Assembly (NCBI RefSeq): GCF_947172395.1
Contig: NC_069097.1
Span: forward strand, 12,322,142-12,386,141
Length of the DNA stretch: 64,000 bases
Origin: Bicyclus anynana
Lineage: Eukaryota > Arthropoda > Insecta > Lepidoptera > Nymphalidae
Direction: 5' to 3'
Part shown: positions 30,197 to 39,292 of the stretch, piece after piece
Position numbering within the stretch: position 1 is the stretch's first letter
Layout: the number at the start of each line of letters is the position of its first letter
Notes under the pieces: model-generated
Seen by the model: only the letters and a program-made list of their open reading frames with translations
Told to the model about the DNA's origin: nothing
The model's database searches: none
Position numbers and translations under genes: made by a program

Positions 30197-33049
30197 TTAC
30201 TTACCCTGCTGTTGTAAAAGTAAAAGGTTTTTTACCGATTTCCTAAACCAGGCTTTGGACTTACTGACATTGCGCATGGGGGGAGGTAGATTATTCCAGC
30301 ACTTGGTGGCAGCGTATCTAAAACTACCCCGAAACGCAGCAGTAAAGTGTTGAGGTGCTCTCAGTGTCCAGACTCTGTTAGAACGGGCGCTAGACTCTTT
30401 GTCCCAATACAATCTATCGAAGAGATATTTTGGTTCTTTGTCTTTAAGAATGCCAAACAAAAGAGTTGCCAAGTGCAATTTTCTTCTAGCTGCCATATTT
30501 AGCAAGTTGCCATTATTAATATATGGTGAAATGTGAGATCTGGGAGGGATGTCGTAGCAGTACCGAATGCAAGCATTTTGTATTCGCTGCACTAATCGTT
30601 GAGTACGAGCTAATAAGCGAGGGCCATACAGTGCATCGGCGTAATTTAATTTTGATAATATTAGAGACTCGCAAACCTTAAGTCGTACTCGTATGTCAAG
30701 AAAATGTCGCACGCGGTATAAAATTTTTAGCTTGTAAAAACAAGTTCGGACTACTTTAAGTAAATAATTTTCGAACTGAAGGTCACTGTCAGTTAGAACA
30801 CCCAAGTTCCTAGTTTCATTTGTACGTTCTAAAACTTCACCCCTAATACATACTGGGGGAGCATTGTGTGGAATTTTCTCGATACTTCTCCTAGTACCAA
30901 GAATCATGTATTTGGTCTTATTTGAGTTTAAGAGAAGTTGATTTGAATCAGCCCAGTCTGCAATGTTCTCTAAGTCTGTATTGATTGCAGTTATACCCTG
31001 TGAAACATTACGAGAGTTAAAAGATGTGTATATTTGTGTATCATCAGCGTATATATGGTATTTACAGGTCTGTATACTGTTAATTATATCTGCCGTATAA
31101 ATAATGAACAAAAGAGGACCTAAGATAGATCCTTGTGGTACACCGTTTATAACAGGTTTGCGTGTCGAATTAACGTAAAGCCCATTAGGGTCACGTATCT
31201 GCACAAACTGTGATCGATCAGACAAATAACTTTCGAACCACTGCAAAGTTTTGGATTCTAAACCATAAAAGTATAATTTTGAGAGCAATAAAGGAATGTT
31301 TATGGTATCAAAGGCACGTGAAAAATCTAACAGCACAAGCAAACTTACTTCACCTGCATCTTGAGAAGCTAAAATATTGTCAATAACATCAATTAGTGCA
31401 GTGGCAGTACCACGGTATTTCCTAAAGCCAGATTGTCTATCAGGTAAGATATTATGCCTTTCAACAAAATTTGCCAACTGGTTAGATACAACCTTTTCCA
31501 ATATCTTAGAAAGACAGGGAAGAAGACTGATGGGACGCAAGTCCGTGAGCGAAGTTACATTTGTTTTTTTTGGAATTGGTCTAACAATAGCAGTTTTCCA
31601 TTCATGCGGAAAGACATTTGTTGCAATGGATCGATTAACAATTGCAGTTATAACGCTCAGAGTTGAGGGCAAGGTTAATAAGATCATGTCCAGAGATAAT
31701 CCATCGGTTCCAGTAGCATTTGATTTAAGTGAATAAATAATTTTGGCTACATAATCCTCCGAAACCGAATGAAGCTCAAACCTAGATCCAGTAAAACGAT
31801 TGCTATTATAATACCTAACATCGGATTCTTTTACGCGTTTATTCACCTGAATTTTTAGGAAATGATCGTTTATAAGGTTTGGATCATTAAACGTACTATA
31901 AAAGTCATTATCCGACGCATTACTTTTTTGGACAACGAACTTTTTTAGATTTTTAAAAAGCATTTTAGAGTCATTAACATATTTATTAATATAATAATTG
32001 TGAAACGCTTGTTTTTCCCTATATAACGCAGAAGTTACAGTTTGCTTAAGATCTTTATAATACGTTTTCCTTTCAACCGAATTTGTGTTTGAGCGACACT
32101 TTGTATGGGCTTGATCGCGTAACTTCATCATTTGCAAAATAGTAGGAGTAATCCATGGATAAGATTCTTCCTTGATAGTTATGGTTTTGAGAGGTGCATG
32201 CACATCAAATAATAAGTGTAGGTATGAATTATAAGCAAGCACCATTGAGTTAACGTCCTGCATATTAATAATAAGATCCCATTTTATTTGCTTTAGATGT
32301 TCTTCAAACAAATCCTTATCTATTTGCTTTAATGGTCTTAATATAACTTTCTTAGGAATTCGCTTTATTTTGATAAAATCGACCTGACATTTAATGAAGG
32401 CGTGCCTGCTCAATTCTGGGATGAGATTAATGGTAATATTAGATAAAGTAATATCTGCGCAAACAAGGTCAATGAGGGTTGAGCTATGGTCAGTAAAGTG
32501 TGTGGGCTCTGTGATATATTGCCTAAAATTCATATAACTTAAAAAATCATTAATTTTTTTATAATTAGTAGTGTCTGGCTGTGTCATATCAACATTGAAA
32601 TCACCTAGTAAAATAGTGTGGTCAGAGTTTGACAGTGAACTCACTGACTCGGTTAAGGCATCTAAAAAAATATTTACGTCAAGCCACGGTGGGCGGTATG
32701 CTGTACCGATGGTGAGCTTAACTCCATTAATCTGGCATGCCAACCACATTTGTTCTACGGGGATATTTTCAGGATGATTACATACTTTAACGTTTATACC
32801 ACGCCGTATATAGAAGCCCACCCCCCCACCGCGCCCGCGCACGGTGGGTAGACGCGGAACATGACACAGCTTATAACCAGGTATTGTCGGTGCTCGGCCC
32901 TCTTCTCCATCCTTCAACCAGGTCTCATTTATAGCCATTATGTCCACCCCGTGTGTCTGCATAGAGGCGATGAATTCGTCATGAGAAGTACCTAATGATC
33001 CGGGGTTCAACAACCCCACTAATAATTTGTTTGCACTGTTATTACCCAT
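30197..33049 (-). CDS. LINE endonuclease/reverse transcriptase, 950 aa, intact
   Basis: Supplies nicking and target-primed reverse transcription for the LINE. Residues 1-225 form an APE-type endonuclease: NPGSLG near 15, INETW with the metal-binding Glu at 42, GRGGGVGFYIR at 72-82, GTAYRPP at 115-121, LLGDFNVD with Asp150 and Asn152, and SRHAF with His216. Most LINE endonucleases have SDH at the last site, so Arg215 is unusual. Residues 480-740 are the reverse transcriptase: DLRPISLLP near 503, FSRAFD (motif A Asp575), NGVPQGSILGP at 635-645 and YADD at 667-670. The C-terminal 200 residues carry the LNYADALYGP and NLPPPMRN segments usual for this group, with no zinc knuckle seen. No stop or frameshift interrupts it. 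Confidence 0.95.
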   Translation of the reverse strand: MGNNSANKLLVGLLNPGSLGTSHDEFIASMQTHGVDIMAINETWLKDGEEGRAPTIPGYKLCHVPRLPTVRGRGGGVGFYIRRGINVKVCNHPENIPVEQMWLACQINGVKLTIGTAYRPPWLDVNIFLDALTESVSSLSNSDHTILLGDFNVDMTQPDTTNYKKINDFLSYMNFRQYITEPTHFTDHSSTLIDLVCADITLSNITINLIPELSRHAFIKCQVDFIKIKRIPKKVILRPLKQIDKDLFEEHLKQIKWDLIINMQDVNSMVLAYNSYLHLLFDVHAPLKTITIKEESYPWITPTILQMMKLRDQAHTKCRSNTNSVERKTYYKDLKQTVTSALYREKQAFHNYYINKYVNDSKMLFKNLKKFVVQKSNASDNDFYSTFNDPNLINDHFLKIQVNKRVKESDVRYYNSNRFTGSRFELHSVSEDYVAKIIYSLKSNATGTDGLSLDMILLTLPSTLSVITAIVNRSIATNVFPHEWKTAIVRPIPKKTNVTSLTDLRPISLLPCLSKILEKVVSNQLANFVERHNILPDRQSGFRKYRGTATALIDVIDNILASQDAGEVSLLVLLDFSRAFDTINIPLLLSKLYFYGLESKTLQWFESYLSDRSQFVQIRDPNGLYVNSTRKPVINGVPQGSILGPLLFIIYTADIINSIQTCKYHIYADDTQIYTSFNSRNVSQGITAINTDLENIADWADSNQLLLNSNKTKYMILGTRRSIEKIPHNAPPVCIRGEVLERTNETRNLGVLTDSDLQFENYLLKVVRTCFYKLKILYRVRHFLDIRVRLKVCESLILSKLNYADALYGPRLLARTQRLVQRIQNACIRYCYDIPPRSHISPYINNGNLLNMAARRKLHLATLLFGILKDKEPKYLFDRLYWDKESSARSNRVWTLRAPQHFTAAFRGSFRYAATKCWNNLPPPMRNVSKSKAWFRKSVKNLLLLQQQGK

Positions 33050-33461
33050 GATAAACAGATATAATTAGGACATAATATATAAAACGTATATAAACATTAT
33101 TAAATATATTTAACAAAATCATGTAAAATATTGTTTTTGTATTAGTTATTAAAAACGTATAATAATATATAAAAAACTCAGGGTTAATTCTAATTTGCCA
33201 TTTTGATACCACAACACTGACTATAAAATAATATGTAACTAGACTGAAAACTAGTTTACAGCAATGATTAAAGAATAAATATATTGACAAATTAACATTG
33301 CTAATAAATATAAAATAAAATATTAAGATAGTGAGGATGCACATACCGAATCGATTTAAAGGTAAAATACACAACAAAAACATAACCGTCATACTAATCA
33401 TAACACTGTACATTCTATAATCATAACTATTTTTCAAAAGCATATTACAATAAGACGACAT
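33042..33461 (-). CDS. LINE leader frame, hydrophobic, possible ORF1 (139 aa from first ATG)
   Basis: The frame is open across the whole leader, about 200 codons from the 5' edge of the element. The first in-frame ATG at 33461 gives 139 aa beginning MSSYCNMLLKNSYDYRMYS. It contains several membrane-like stretches (VMFLLCILPL, CILTILIFYFIFI, LVTYYFIVSVVV, TIFYMILLNIF). Its stop overlaps the RT start in ATGGGTAA. Usual LINE ORF1 proteins have coiled-coil, RRM, zinc-knuckle or esterase domains, and none is visible. Either this is an unusual ORF1 or a chance product of T-rich leader sequence. An uninterrupted run of this length in AT-rich DNA is unlikely but possible given the strand bias. Confidence 0.35.
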   Translation of the reverse strand: MSSYCNMLLKNSYDYRMYSVMISMTVMFLLCILPLNRFGMCILTILIFYFIFISNVNLSIYLFFNHCCKLVFSLVTYYFIVSVVVSKWQIRINPEFFIYYYTFLITNTKTIFYMILLNIFNNVYIRFIYYVLIISVYHG

Positions 33462-33666
33462 AGTGGAGTAATGGTGGTGTAATACTTTTATACTTTTAAT
33501 AATGATTGAGAAATTATATTGAAATAAATAAATATTAAATAACGGTACACAAATTATATTAAAATAAGAAAACGTTAAAAAATAGAAATAGCCATCGTCC
33601 TCCTTCACAGATAAGAGCGGAATAAAATTATTAAACACTGAATAAACAAACAAACTTGGACTTGGA

Positions 33667-33862
33667 CAAAGTAAACAACGGGTTCGATCCCCGACTTGGC
33701 CGATTGAGGTTTTTTAATTGGTCCATGTCTGGCTGGTGGGAGGCATCGGCCGTGGCTATTTACTACCCTACCGGCAAAGACATATTCCGTCAAACGATTT
33801 AGCGTTCCGGTACGATTTCGTGTAGAAACCGAAAGGGGTGATTTCATCCTACTCCTAGTATA
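33667..33862 (+). mobile_element. SINE family B, missing the first part of the head
   Basis: Starts near the B box (GGGTTCGATCCCCGACTTGG), followed by AATTGGTCCATGTCTGGCTG, GTGGCTATTTACTACCCTAC and GCGTTCCGGTACGATTTCG. It ends at TTTCATCCTACTCCTAG, so the tail is also lost. Confidence 0.82.
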
Positions 33863-33934
33863 ATGGAAAAGTCATAATTCAGGTTTGCCACGCAAATGAA
33901 TCCGTTTATCATAAATGAATGAATGGATGATGAA

Positions 33935-34088
33935 TGAAAGTGATTGTTTGTTAAGCTTTACGGCTTAACCACTTAACCAATTGTGATAGCACTTTCACCA
34001 ATGGAAGGCTACATTATCAGCGCGTAGCACAGGCCATATTTTATCCCCGTATTTTCACAGAAATGCGAGTTATGCGGGCGTTTGCTAG
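33935..34088 (+). mobile_element. Helitron, diverged
   Basis: GTGATTGTTTGTTAAGC, TTTCACCAATGGAAGGCTAC, TTTTATCCCCGTATTTTCAC, end GCGGGCGTTTGCTAG. The 5' start is worn. Confidence 0.68.
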
Positions 34089-34133
34089 TAAACTATAAAG
34101 ATTTTTCAAGAAGGAATTTGGCAATCTTTTCAA

Positions 34134-34375
34134 TTATAAAGAGAAAGATTTGATTGTTTGTTTTGAAACTACTGAACCGATTTGAAAATTTTTATATAGG
34201 CTATATTATATTTTAAAAAAAGGGTAGCGTAGAGGTAGGGTTGGAAAAGGTTAGCTTGGGTAGGTGTAGAGTAGGGTAGGTGTAGGGTGGAGGTAGGGTA
34301 GAGTAGGTGTAGAGTAGAATAGGATAGGGGTAGGAAATGAGTCAAAGCAAAGCTTGACCGGGTCCGCTTGTATAG
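34134..34375 (+). mobile_element. Helitron carrying a GGTAGGGTA minisatellite
   Basis: The 5' part is Helitron-like (TTATAAAGAGAAAGATTTGA, CTACTGAACCGATTTGAAAA, TATAGGCTATATT). It is followed at 34225-34330 by a degenerate array built on GTAGGGTAGGTGTAGAG and closes near GGGTCCGCTTGTATAGA. Confidence 0.6.
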
Positions 34376-34532
34376 ATAAAGTGTTTTTTTGCTAATTATT
34401 ACCTACAAAATAAGGCATGGATAAAAATATAGATTACTGTGTGTTGATTTTAAGTTTCACATGCCAAATACAGTTTTACAATTTTAACTTTGACTACGCA
34501 ATGCATAAATCACGTCGATTCGTTACTACCAT

Positions 34533-34766
34533 ATGACATGTGGTGAAACAAACAAAAACTTTGTACGGAGTCCTAAAATCAAACACTCGTATATCCTTTA
34601 CCCGGACGCTGACCTATATTGGACAACGTCCAGAAAAGTCCGGGGGACTTTTTTAAATGTATCCAGGGAAATTAAGCGAGGAAGAATTATTGACTATTCA
34701 GATAGTGATAGTCGGTGTGGATGGGCTATCAATTGTCCGCGGGGAATTGGCGAGGTATTGAGATGA
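34533..34766 (+). CDS. Short open frame of unknown function (77 aa), doubtful
   Basis: ATG to TGA. The translation includes SYILYPDADLYWTTSRKVRG and ends NCPRGIGEVLR, with balanced, charged composition. No motif, no splice or polyadenylation signal that I can tie to it, and it sits between repeats. Possibly transposon-derived or chance. Confidence 0.15.
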   Translation: MTCGETNKNFVRSPKIKHSYILYPDADLYWTTSRKVRGTFLNVSREIKRGRIIDYSDSDSRCGWAINCPRGIGEVLR

Positions 34767-34799
34767 AATTAACTTGTAAATATTTATAAGGATAACTAC

Positions 34800-35005
34800 C
34801 CGGCAAACGTTGTTTTGGCTTATAAATTTTACGGTTACTAACTACTAAATAACTGTCACCTATTACGGGTGGTCACTGTAAGGTATCACTATCAGTTAGG
34901 GGTATAAAAATATATAACCTTTTAGGTCGAATATAACTTCGTTAAAATCGGTCAAGCCGTTTCGGAGGAGTATTGTAACTAACACTGACGCGATAATTTA
35001 ATATA
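34800..35005. repeat. Dispersed repeat fragment, GGCAAACGTTGTTTTGGC type
   Basis: Phrases GGCAAACGTTGTTTTGGC, ACTTCGTTAAAATCGGTCAA, GCCGTTTCGGAGGAGTATTG are ones I associate with a common lepidopteran non-coding repeat. No ends are defined. Confidence 0.45.
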
Positions 35006-35030
35006 CTTTGCATAATAGACTCTTATAGTA

Positions 35031-35176
35031 TCTAGTTCCCGTGAGAATACAGGGATATAAGCTATGATACTCACAAATAACGTCGCTGGTAGTGGTAAAA
35101 AATGTCAAAATCGGTTCAGTAGATCCAGGGATTGCCCCCTACAACACTACAAACCATTATAAAATTAGTACAGATT
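35031..35176 (-). mobile_element. Helitron, second subfamily
   Basis: Plus strand: CTAGTTCCCGTGAGAATACA, CTCACAAATAACGTCGCTGG, AATCGGTTCAGTAGATCCAG, TTACAACACT-like region and AAATTAGTACAGA. The last bases before CTAG are lost. Confidence 0.7.
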
Positions 35177-35216
35177 ATGTATATAGAAAAAAAATCCTGT
35201 GCTCTACGTACCTACT

Positions 35217-35721
35217 TTTTTATTATCTACAAGTTAGCCCTAGACTACAATCTCACCTGATGGTAAGCCACGATTCTATCTAAGATGGAAGCAGGCTAAC
35301 TTGTTAGGAGTAGGATGAAAATCCATACCCCTTTTCGGTTTCAGCCGGGCGCAGTGGTATGCGCGGTGGATTTACAAGACGGAGGTCCTGGGTTCGACCC
35401 CCGGCTGAGCCGATTGACATTTCTGAATTGGTCCAGGTCTGGCTGGTGGGCGACTTCTGCCGTAGCTAGTTACCACCCTACCGGTAAAGACGTACCGCCT
35501 AGCGATTTAGCGTTCCGGTACGATGTCGTGTAGAAACCGAAAAGGGGTATGGATTTTCATCCTCCTCCTAACAAGTTAGCCCGCTTCCATCTTAGACTGC
35601 ATCATCACTTACCTTCAGGTGAGATTGTAGTCAAGGGTTAACTTGTAAGAGTAAAAATAAAAAATAACAAGGACCTTCATCTTATAAACCCACCGCGCAT
35701 ACCACTGCGCCACGGAGGCCG
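35217..35721. mobile_element. SINE family B copy split by an opposite-strand copy of the same family
   Basis: 35217-35341 is the 3' part of a minus-oriented copy (ACAAGTTAGCCCTAGACTAC to CCCTTTTCGGTT). 35342-35668 is a plus-oriented, nearly complete copy with head GCGCAGTGGTATGCGCGGTG and B box GGGTTCGACCCCCGGC. 35669-35721 is the head of the minus copy (ACCGCGCATACCACTGCGCC). About 140 bp of the minus copy's middle are missing compared with the copy at 52490. The result is a long imperfect inverted repeat. Confidence 0.8.
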
Positions 35722-36158
35722 TTAATCCACAAGTAGGTACACAATTTTTATAGCCATAAATACAGGAGTTAATTCCCTTATTAAGGCATAATATAAAACA
35801 CAATTATTTACGCAGTACAGTAATCTAGAGACAAATCTGAGGTGTGGCGGGCGCGGTGGCCTACTTTTTGCTATCTACACGAAACGAGCGCTCACTGTTA
35901 TAAATGGTGGCACAAAATTAAAGATAAAGTCGTATAAATGTGTGTAAATAGATGTAATTTAGGGTTGAATGTTGATGCATGTGTTTACTGTGCTAAAAGA
36001 AAAAAGCTTTAATACTCGACTGCTGATGGAGGGTTAAGACTTAGGAGGGTATTTCGAGCTTCTATACCTACCTATATGTATAATCATACGTACAACCGTA
36101 TGTATGTACTGTTATATGTATATGCCAACCACAGAACAGAAAAAGCTGAAGCTAACGC
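35722..36158. other. No gene recognised
   Basis: AT-rich. GCGGGCGCGGTGGCCTAC at about 35847 may be a remnant of a SINE head, and nothing else is assignable. Confidence 0.4.
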
Positions 36159-36347
36159 TATACTCTGGCAATTTCGTTGATGACACTCCCATGATATGCG
36201 ACGGGACGAAAGTGCGGGTGTGAAATCGTGCGTGCGGGGAAGTGAGGTTATTTATAGGCATTGGTAGTGGGTTTTTCATTCATCGCTACACGCCCCCCGG
36301 CCCGCGCGGAGCATCGGGAGTGTTACGAACGAAATTGCCAAGCTATA
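36159..36347. mobile_element. GC-rich MITE, TATAGCTTGGCAA family, copy 3
   Basis: The right end GAAATTGCCAAGCTATA is intact. The left end TACTCTGGCAATTTCGTTGA has lost its first bases. The interior GATATGCGACGGGACGAAAG and CGGCCCGCGCGGAGCATCGG matches copy 2. Confidence 0.8.
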
Positions 36348-36398
36348 ATGCCAACATACATCTATAATACATCAATATTAGTAGCCGGCACTCAGTGG

Positions 36399-36720
36399 CG
36401 TGCACTTCATAGATGCATAAGTGCACTGTCTACTCTGACGCATGAAACTGTTTTGGAAAAGGAATTTTCCATATTGTACAAATTGTATGTTTAGTGCATA
36501 CCCTAATTAAAGATCTATTATGCGAGCAAATGCCGGCACTTCATGAATGCAAAAATGCTATGTTTACAAACCTGTCTTGGAGAACAGATTTTTCGTTTTA
36601 TACAGTTTGTATAAGTATAAACAGGTATAAACAATGCCTAGCGCTAGCGCCTGTGCCTAGTCAAAAGCCTTGGGCAAGACACTACCTGCCCCAGACTTAA
36701 ACCCTCAACTTTACAACATA
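36399..36720. other. hAT-like left end and unassigned flank
   Basis: CAGTGGCGTGCACTTCATAG shares its first 13 bases with 8786. No matching right end is visible. The words CCGGCACTTCATGAATGCA at 36533 echo CCGGCACTCAGTGGCGTGCA at 36390. Confidence 0.35.
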
Positions 36721-36729
36721 TATCATTTA

Positions 36730-36860
36730 TCTACACTAATATATTATAAGAAGGAAAGATTTGTATTTTCGTTAAAAAAACACAAAAACTACTATGAAAA
36801 ATTCTTTCACCAGCATGCTACATTATAAAAAAATCGCAACTACGCGGGTGTTTCTGCTAG
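36730..36860 (+). mobile_element. Helitron, short deleted copy
   Basis: CTACACTAATATATTATAAG start, CTACTATGAAAAATTCTTTC, end TACGCGGGTGTTTCTGCTAG. Confidence 0.72.
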
Positions 36861-36929
36861 TGAAAAATTAATAAAATCGTAGTTATTGTATTTTTAAATT
36901 ACCAGCTTTCCACTAAGTGCATATAATAT

Positions 36930-37113
36930 GAAAGTATTATATACCTACTTATTAAAAAAAACAGTTTTATACATTTTTGTTTGTCTGGCTAAACCGATTC
37001 TGATTGGACTTTCACTGGCGAATAGCTGCTGTTATTAGGAGTAACATAGGTTATATTTTATCCCCGCATTCTCACAAAAACAACCAATACGCGTGTGAAA
37101 CATCCGGTAGTAT
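36930..37113 (+). mobile_element. Helitron, diverged
   Basis: TTTGTTTGTCTGGCTAAACCG, TTTCACTGGCGAATAGCTGC, TTATATTTTATCCCCGCATT, end GTGTGAAACATCCGGTAG. Both termini are mutated. Confidence 0.6.
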
Positions 37114-37373
37114 TTTATATAAACGTATATCAAAAAGAAATCCAATATGGTTCTAAATCACTTTCACTTCACCTACATAAGTGGTGTCAAACACGTATAT
37201 CGGTATTGGTTGCGTTCCGGTTCGCCGAAAGTCCCCGAAAGTGACTTGACAAGATCGTGTTACGTTCCGTTTCTAAGGCATCCCGCTAATTGTATGTCGC
37301 ACGGCTCGTTACGCAAATGTGTCAGATTGTCAACAATCAATATAATGGCTATTGTTTATAATTTATTGTTTAC

Positions 37374-37460
37374 TAGCGGACGCCCGCTGCTTCGTTCGCA
37401 GAAAATCAAATTTTTAAACTTTTTAACCCTATTTAAGAAAAAAATTACAATGTTTATTTT
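37374..37460 (-). mobile_element. Helitron 3' end fragment
   Basis: Plus strand ACTAGCGGACGCCCGCTGCT then TCGTTCGCAG is the 3' end of the long subfamily. The body is lost within 80 bp. Confidence 0.62.
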
Positions 37461-37503
37461 CAAGATAACTAATTCTATAAATTTCGGTAAATACAACTTG
37501 ACT

Positions 37504-37690
37504 GTAGCTTGGCAAATTCGTTCGTAGGTCTCTCGTTCGTAGGACTCACAATGGTCCGCGCGGGCCGGGAGGGGGGTAGAGATGCCCCGCGCGCTCTACT
37601 TCATCCCCTGCAGTTCTTCTATCTGCGCCCCGCACGCACGACTTTACACCCGCGCAGTCACCTCCCCCCCCCCCTCAAGAGAACTTTCAA
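37504..37690. mobile_element. GC-rich MITE, TATAGCTTGGCAA family, partial copy 4
   Basis: Left end GTAGCTTGGCAAATTCGTTC is followed by an extra copy of the GTTCGTAGG phrase, then GGTCCGCGCGGGCCGGGAGG and a C-rich run at 37664-37673. No right end is found. Confidence 0.7.
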
Positions 37691-38452
37691 ATACCCCCCA
37701 GGGATGTTTTTAGAGCTCACACAGCTCTTACAAATTTTAAGGGACTCACGTTAATATCAATATAAACACTATACATTATGTATAAACTTTATAATTGTTG
37801 TTCTCTCTCTATGTAGTTGATCTAAATTATTAATATAGGTACTTGGATAGGCATAAGTACTTACTCGTACCTATGTACATGTAGATTTTACAAAAACAAA
37901 TCAATTGTAAATTAGGCAATATGTTAAGTAGATTATTGTTTACATAATTAATTGCGGTTCGACAGCCAACTATCGCATGTTATTATCTAAAGTAAATAAT
38001 ATAAGGCCACGGAAACTGCCCTGTAGCACGCCGCACTGTATCTGTCGCGGTCAATGACCTTTATCAGACCCAGGAGAAAGAAACAAGCGTCACTTTGCGC
38101 AAGTTCATCAGATCTAATTGGTCTGAGTGTGCAATGCATATTCATTCAGTCGGTTTTTCGCGGAGAAAACCTTCTTGAAAACGTTTTCTTCGTAAAAACC
38201 CGACGAATTAAAACGACAACTCCATCCAGACTAGACAAATTATATTACGTATATGTATATGTACGTATATGTACGATTACGTTTCTCTTCGAAACCGGAG
38301 CATCGACAAAGATTTTTTTTTTTAATTTCCCGACAAAAAGAAGCATTTTCCAAAATCTTAATTTGATTCGCTACAATCCGTTCAGCTGATCAGCTGTGAA
38401 AAAGTAACAAACAGACAGACTTACTTTTTATTGACCTAGCGCTCATTCTTTA
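37691..38452. other. No gene recognised
   Basis: Contains a GTATATGTATATGTACGT simple repeat at 38249. The frame at 38054-38389 is not protein-like. Confidence 0.45.
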
Positions 38453-38603
38453 GTAGAATATTTATAAAGAGGTAAAGTTTGTGGTATCGTAGGGAGTAAT
38501 CCCTGGATTTACTAAAACGATTTTGAAAATTATTTTACCACTAGCAAGCCAATTTACTCACGGGAACGGGAACTATGCGAGTAAAACCGCTAGGTGGAGC
38601 TAG
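38453..38603 (+). mobile_element. Helitron, second subfamily
   Basis: ATTTATAAAGAGGTAAAGTT start, CTGGATTTACTAAAACGATT, TTACCACTAGCAAGCC, and 3' end GGTGGAGCTAG. Confidence 0.75.
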
Positions 38604-38794
38604 TATTATAATATTTTGAGGTTTTTCAAAGACTACAGTAACAAGAAGACATCAAAAATAACTTGATTTAAATGGCGATTACTAACCAAAGTTTTATTAG
38701 TATATTTTGTATTCAAAGCTCTTTTTCTAGCAAATGAGAAAAAAACTGCAATATATCATTGTCGCTTACCATGCGTTGCTGTGTCGCAAATACG

Positions 38795-39292
38795 GATAAG
38801 ACCAGCTGCATACACTTGTTTTCCGAATCCGTATTCCGTGTTCGAAAAACCGAATACATGAAATCAATATCAAATACATTAAATACGTTTTTATTGGCAC
38901 ACATACGTTTTTTTCCGAAAGTAACAAATTCCGCGCGTACGTAACGAATGCGAGCCCTTGCGACAATATACATTCCGAATGAAGAATAATCTTTTTAACA
39001 TAAAAGTGGAACCGATTTCAAAGACGTATTATAATTATTTTGACGGGACCAATCTAGAAGTGTACTCTTTCAAACAAAGAAAGAATTTTCAAAATTGGTT
39101 AATAAATGACGAAGAAGGTAATACGGTAGCAAACATTAAAAAAATAAGAAAAAAAAGCATTAGCGTTGAATTGAGAACCTCTTCCATATTTTGAAGTCGA
39201 TTGAAAACGATGTCTGCAGTAGTCTCACGGAATTCCAAATCGAAGTTACACATTAGGAAAACGAATACGGAAAACGAGTGTATGCGGCCGGC
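38795..39292. mobile_element. Inverted-repeat element of about 500 bp enclosing a short open frame
   Basis: ATAAGACCAGCTGCATACAC and TTGTTTTCCG near 38803 pair with GAGTGTATGCGGCCGGCCTT near 39270 (reverse complement AAGGCCGGCCGCATACACTC). This gives about 35-45 bp of imperfect inverted ends. No target duplication could be fixed. Its class is unknown. Confidence 0.6.
38958..39194 (+). CDS. Open frame of 78 aa inside the inverted-repeat element, doubtful
   Basis: Begins MRQYTFRMKNNLFNIKVEPI and continues with LEVYSFKQRKNFQNWLINDE, a lysine- and asparagine-rich, charged sequence with no hydrophobic run. It lies between the two inverted ends and could be a remnant of an element-encoded protein. 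No catalytic motif is visible. Confidence 0.2.
   Translation: MRQYTFRMKNNLFNIKVEPISKTYYNYFDGTNLEVYSFKQRKNFQNWLINDEEGNTVANIKKIRKKSISVELRTSSIF

Larger units (their letters stand above)
29674..33651 (-). mobile_element. Apparently full-length non-LTR retrotransposon (Jockey/CR1 group)
   Basis: A 3978-bp LINE bounded by the 7-bp duplication AAACTTG (29667-29673 and 33652-33658). On its own strand it has a leader of about 600 bp starting GTTTGTTTATTCAGTG, where the TTCAGT may be an internal pol II initiator. An intact 950-codon endonuclease/RT frame follows, then a 3' UTR of about 520 bp with the phrase GGAAGACCAGCGCTGCGCTG, then CAAATAAAATAAT and a (TTTC)n tail at 29674-29700. Unbroken ORF, target duplication and complete tail indicate recent insertion. 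Clade placement (CR1/Rex/Jockey-like) is by protein appearance only. Confidence 0.9.

Noticed and set aside
31377..31736. Plus-strand open frame of 119 codons
   Set aside because: It lies wholly within the minus-strand LINE reverse transcriptase and is its shadow. The frame at 32571-32777 is rejected for the same reason.
35315..35533. Open frame of 72 codons, and frames at 33605 and 52670
   Set aside because: All are translations of SINE family B.
38713..38973. Overlapping frames on both strands at the edge of the inverted-repeat element
   Set aside because: They translate the inverted end itself. Similar peptides appear from both ends because the DNA is inverted, not because a protein is conserved.
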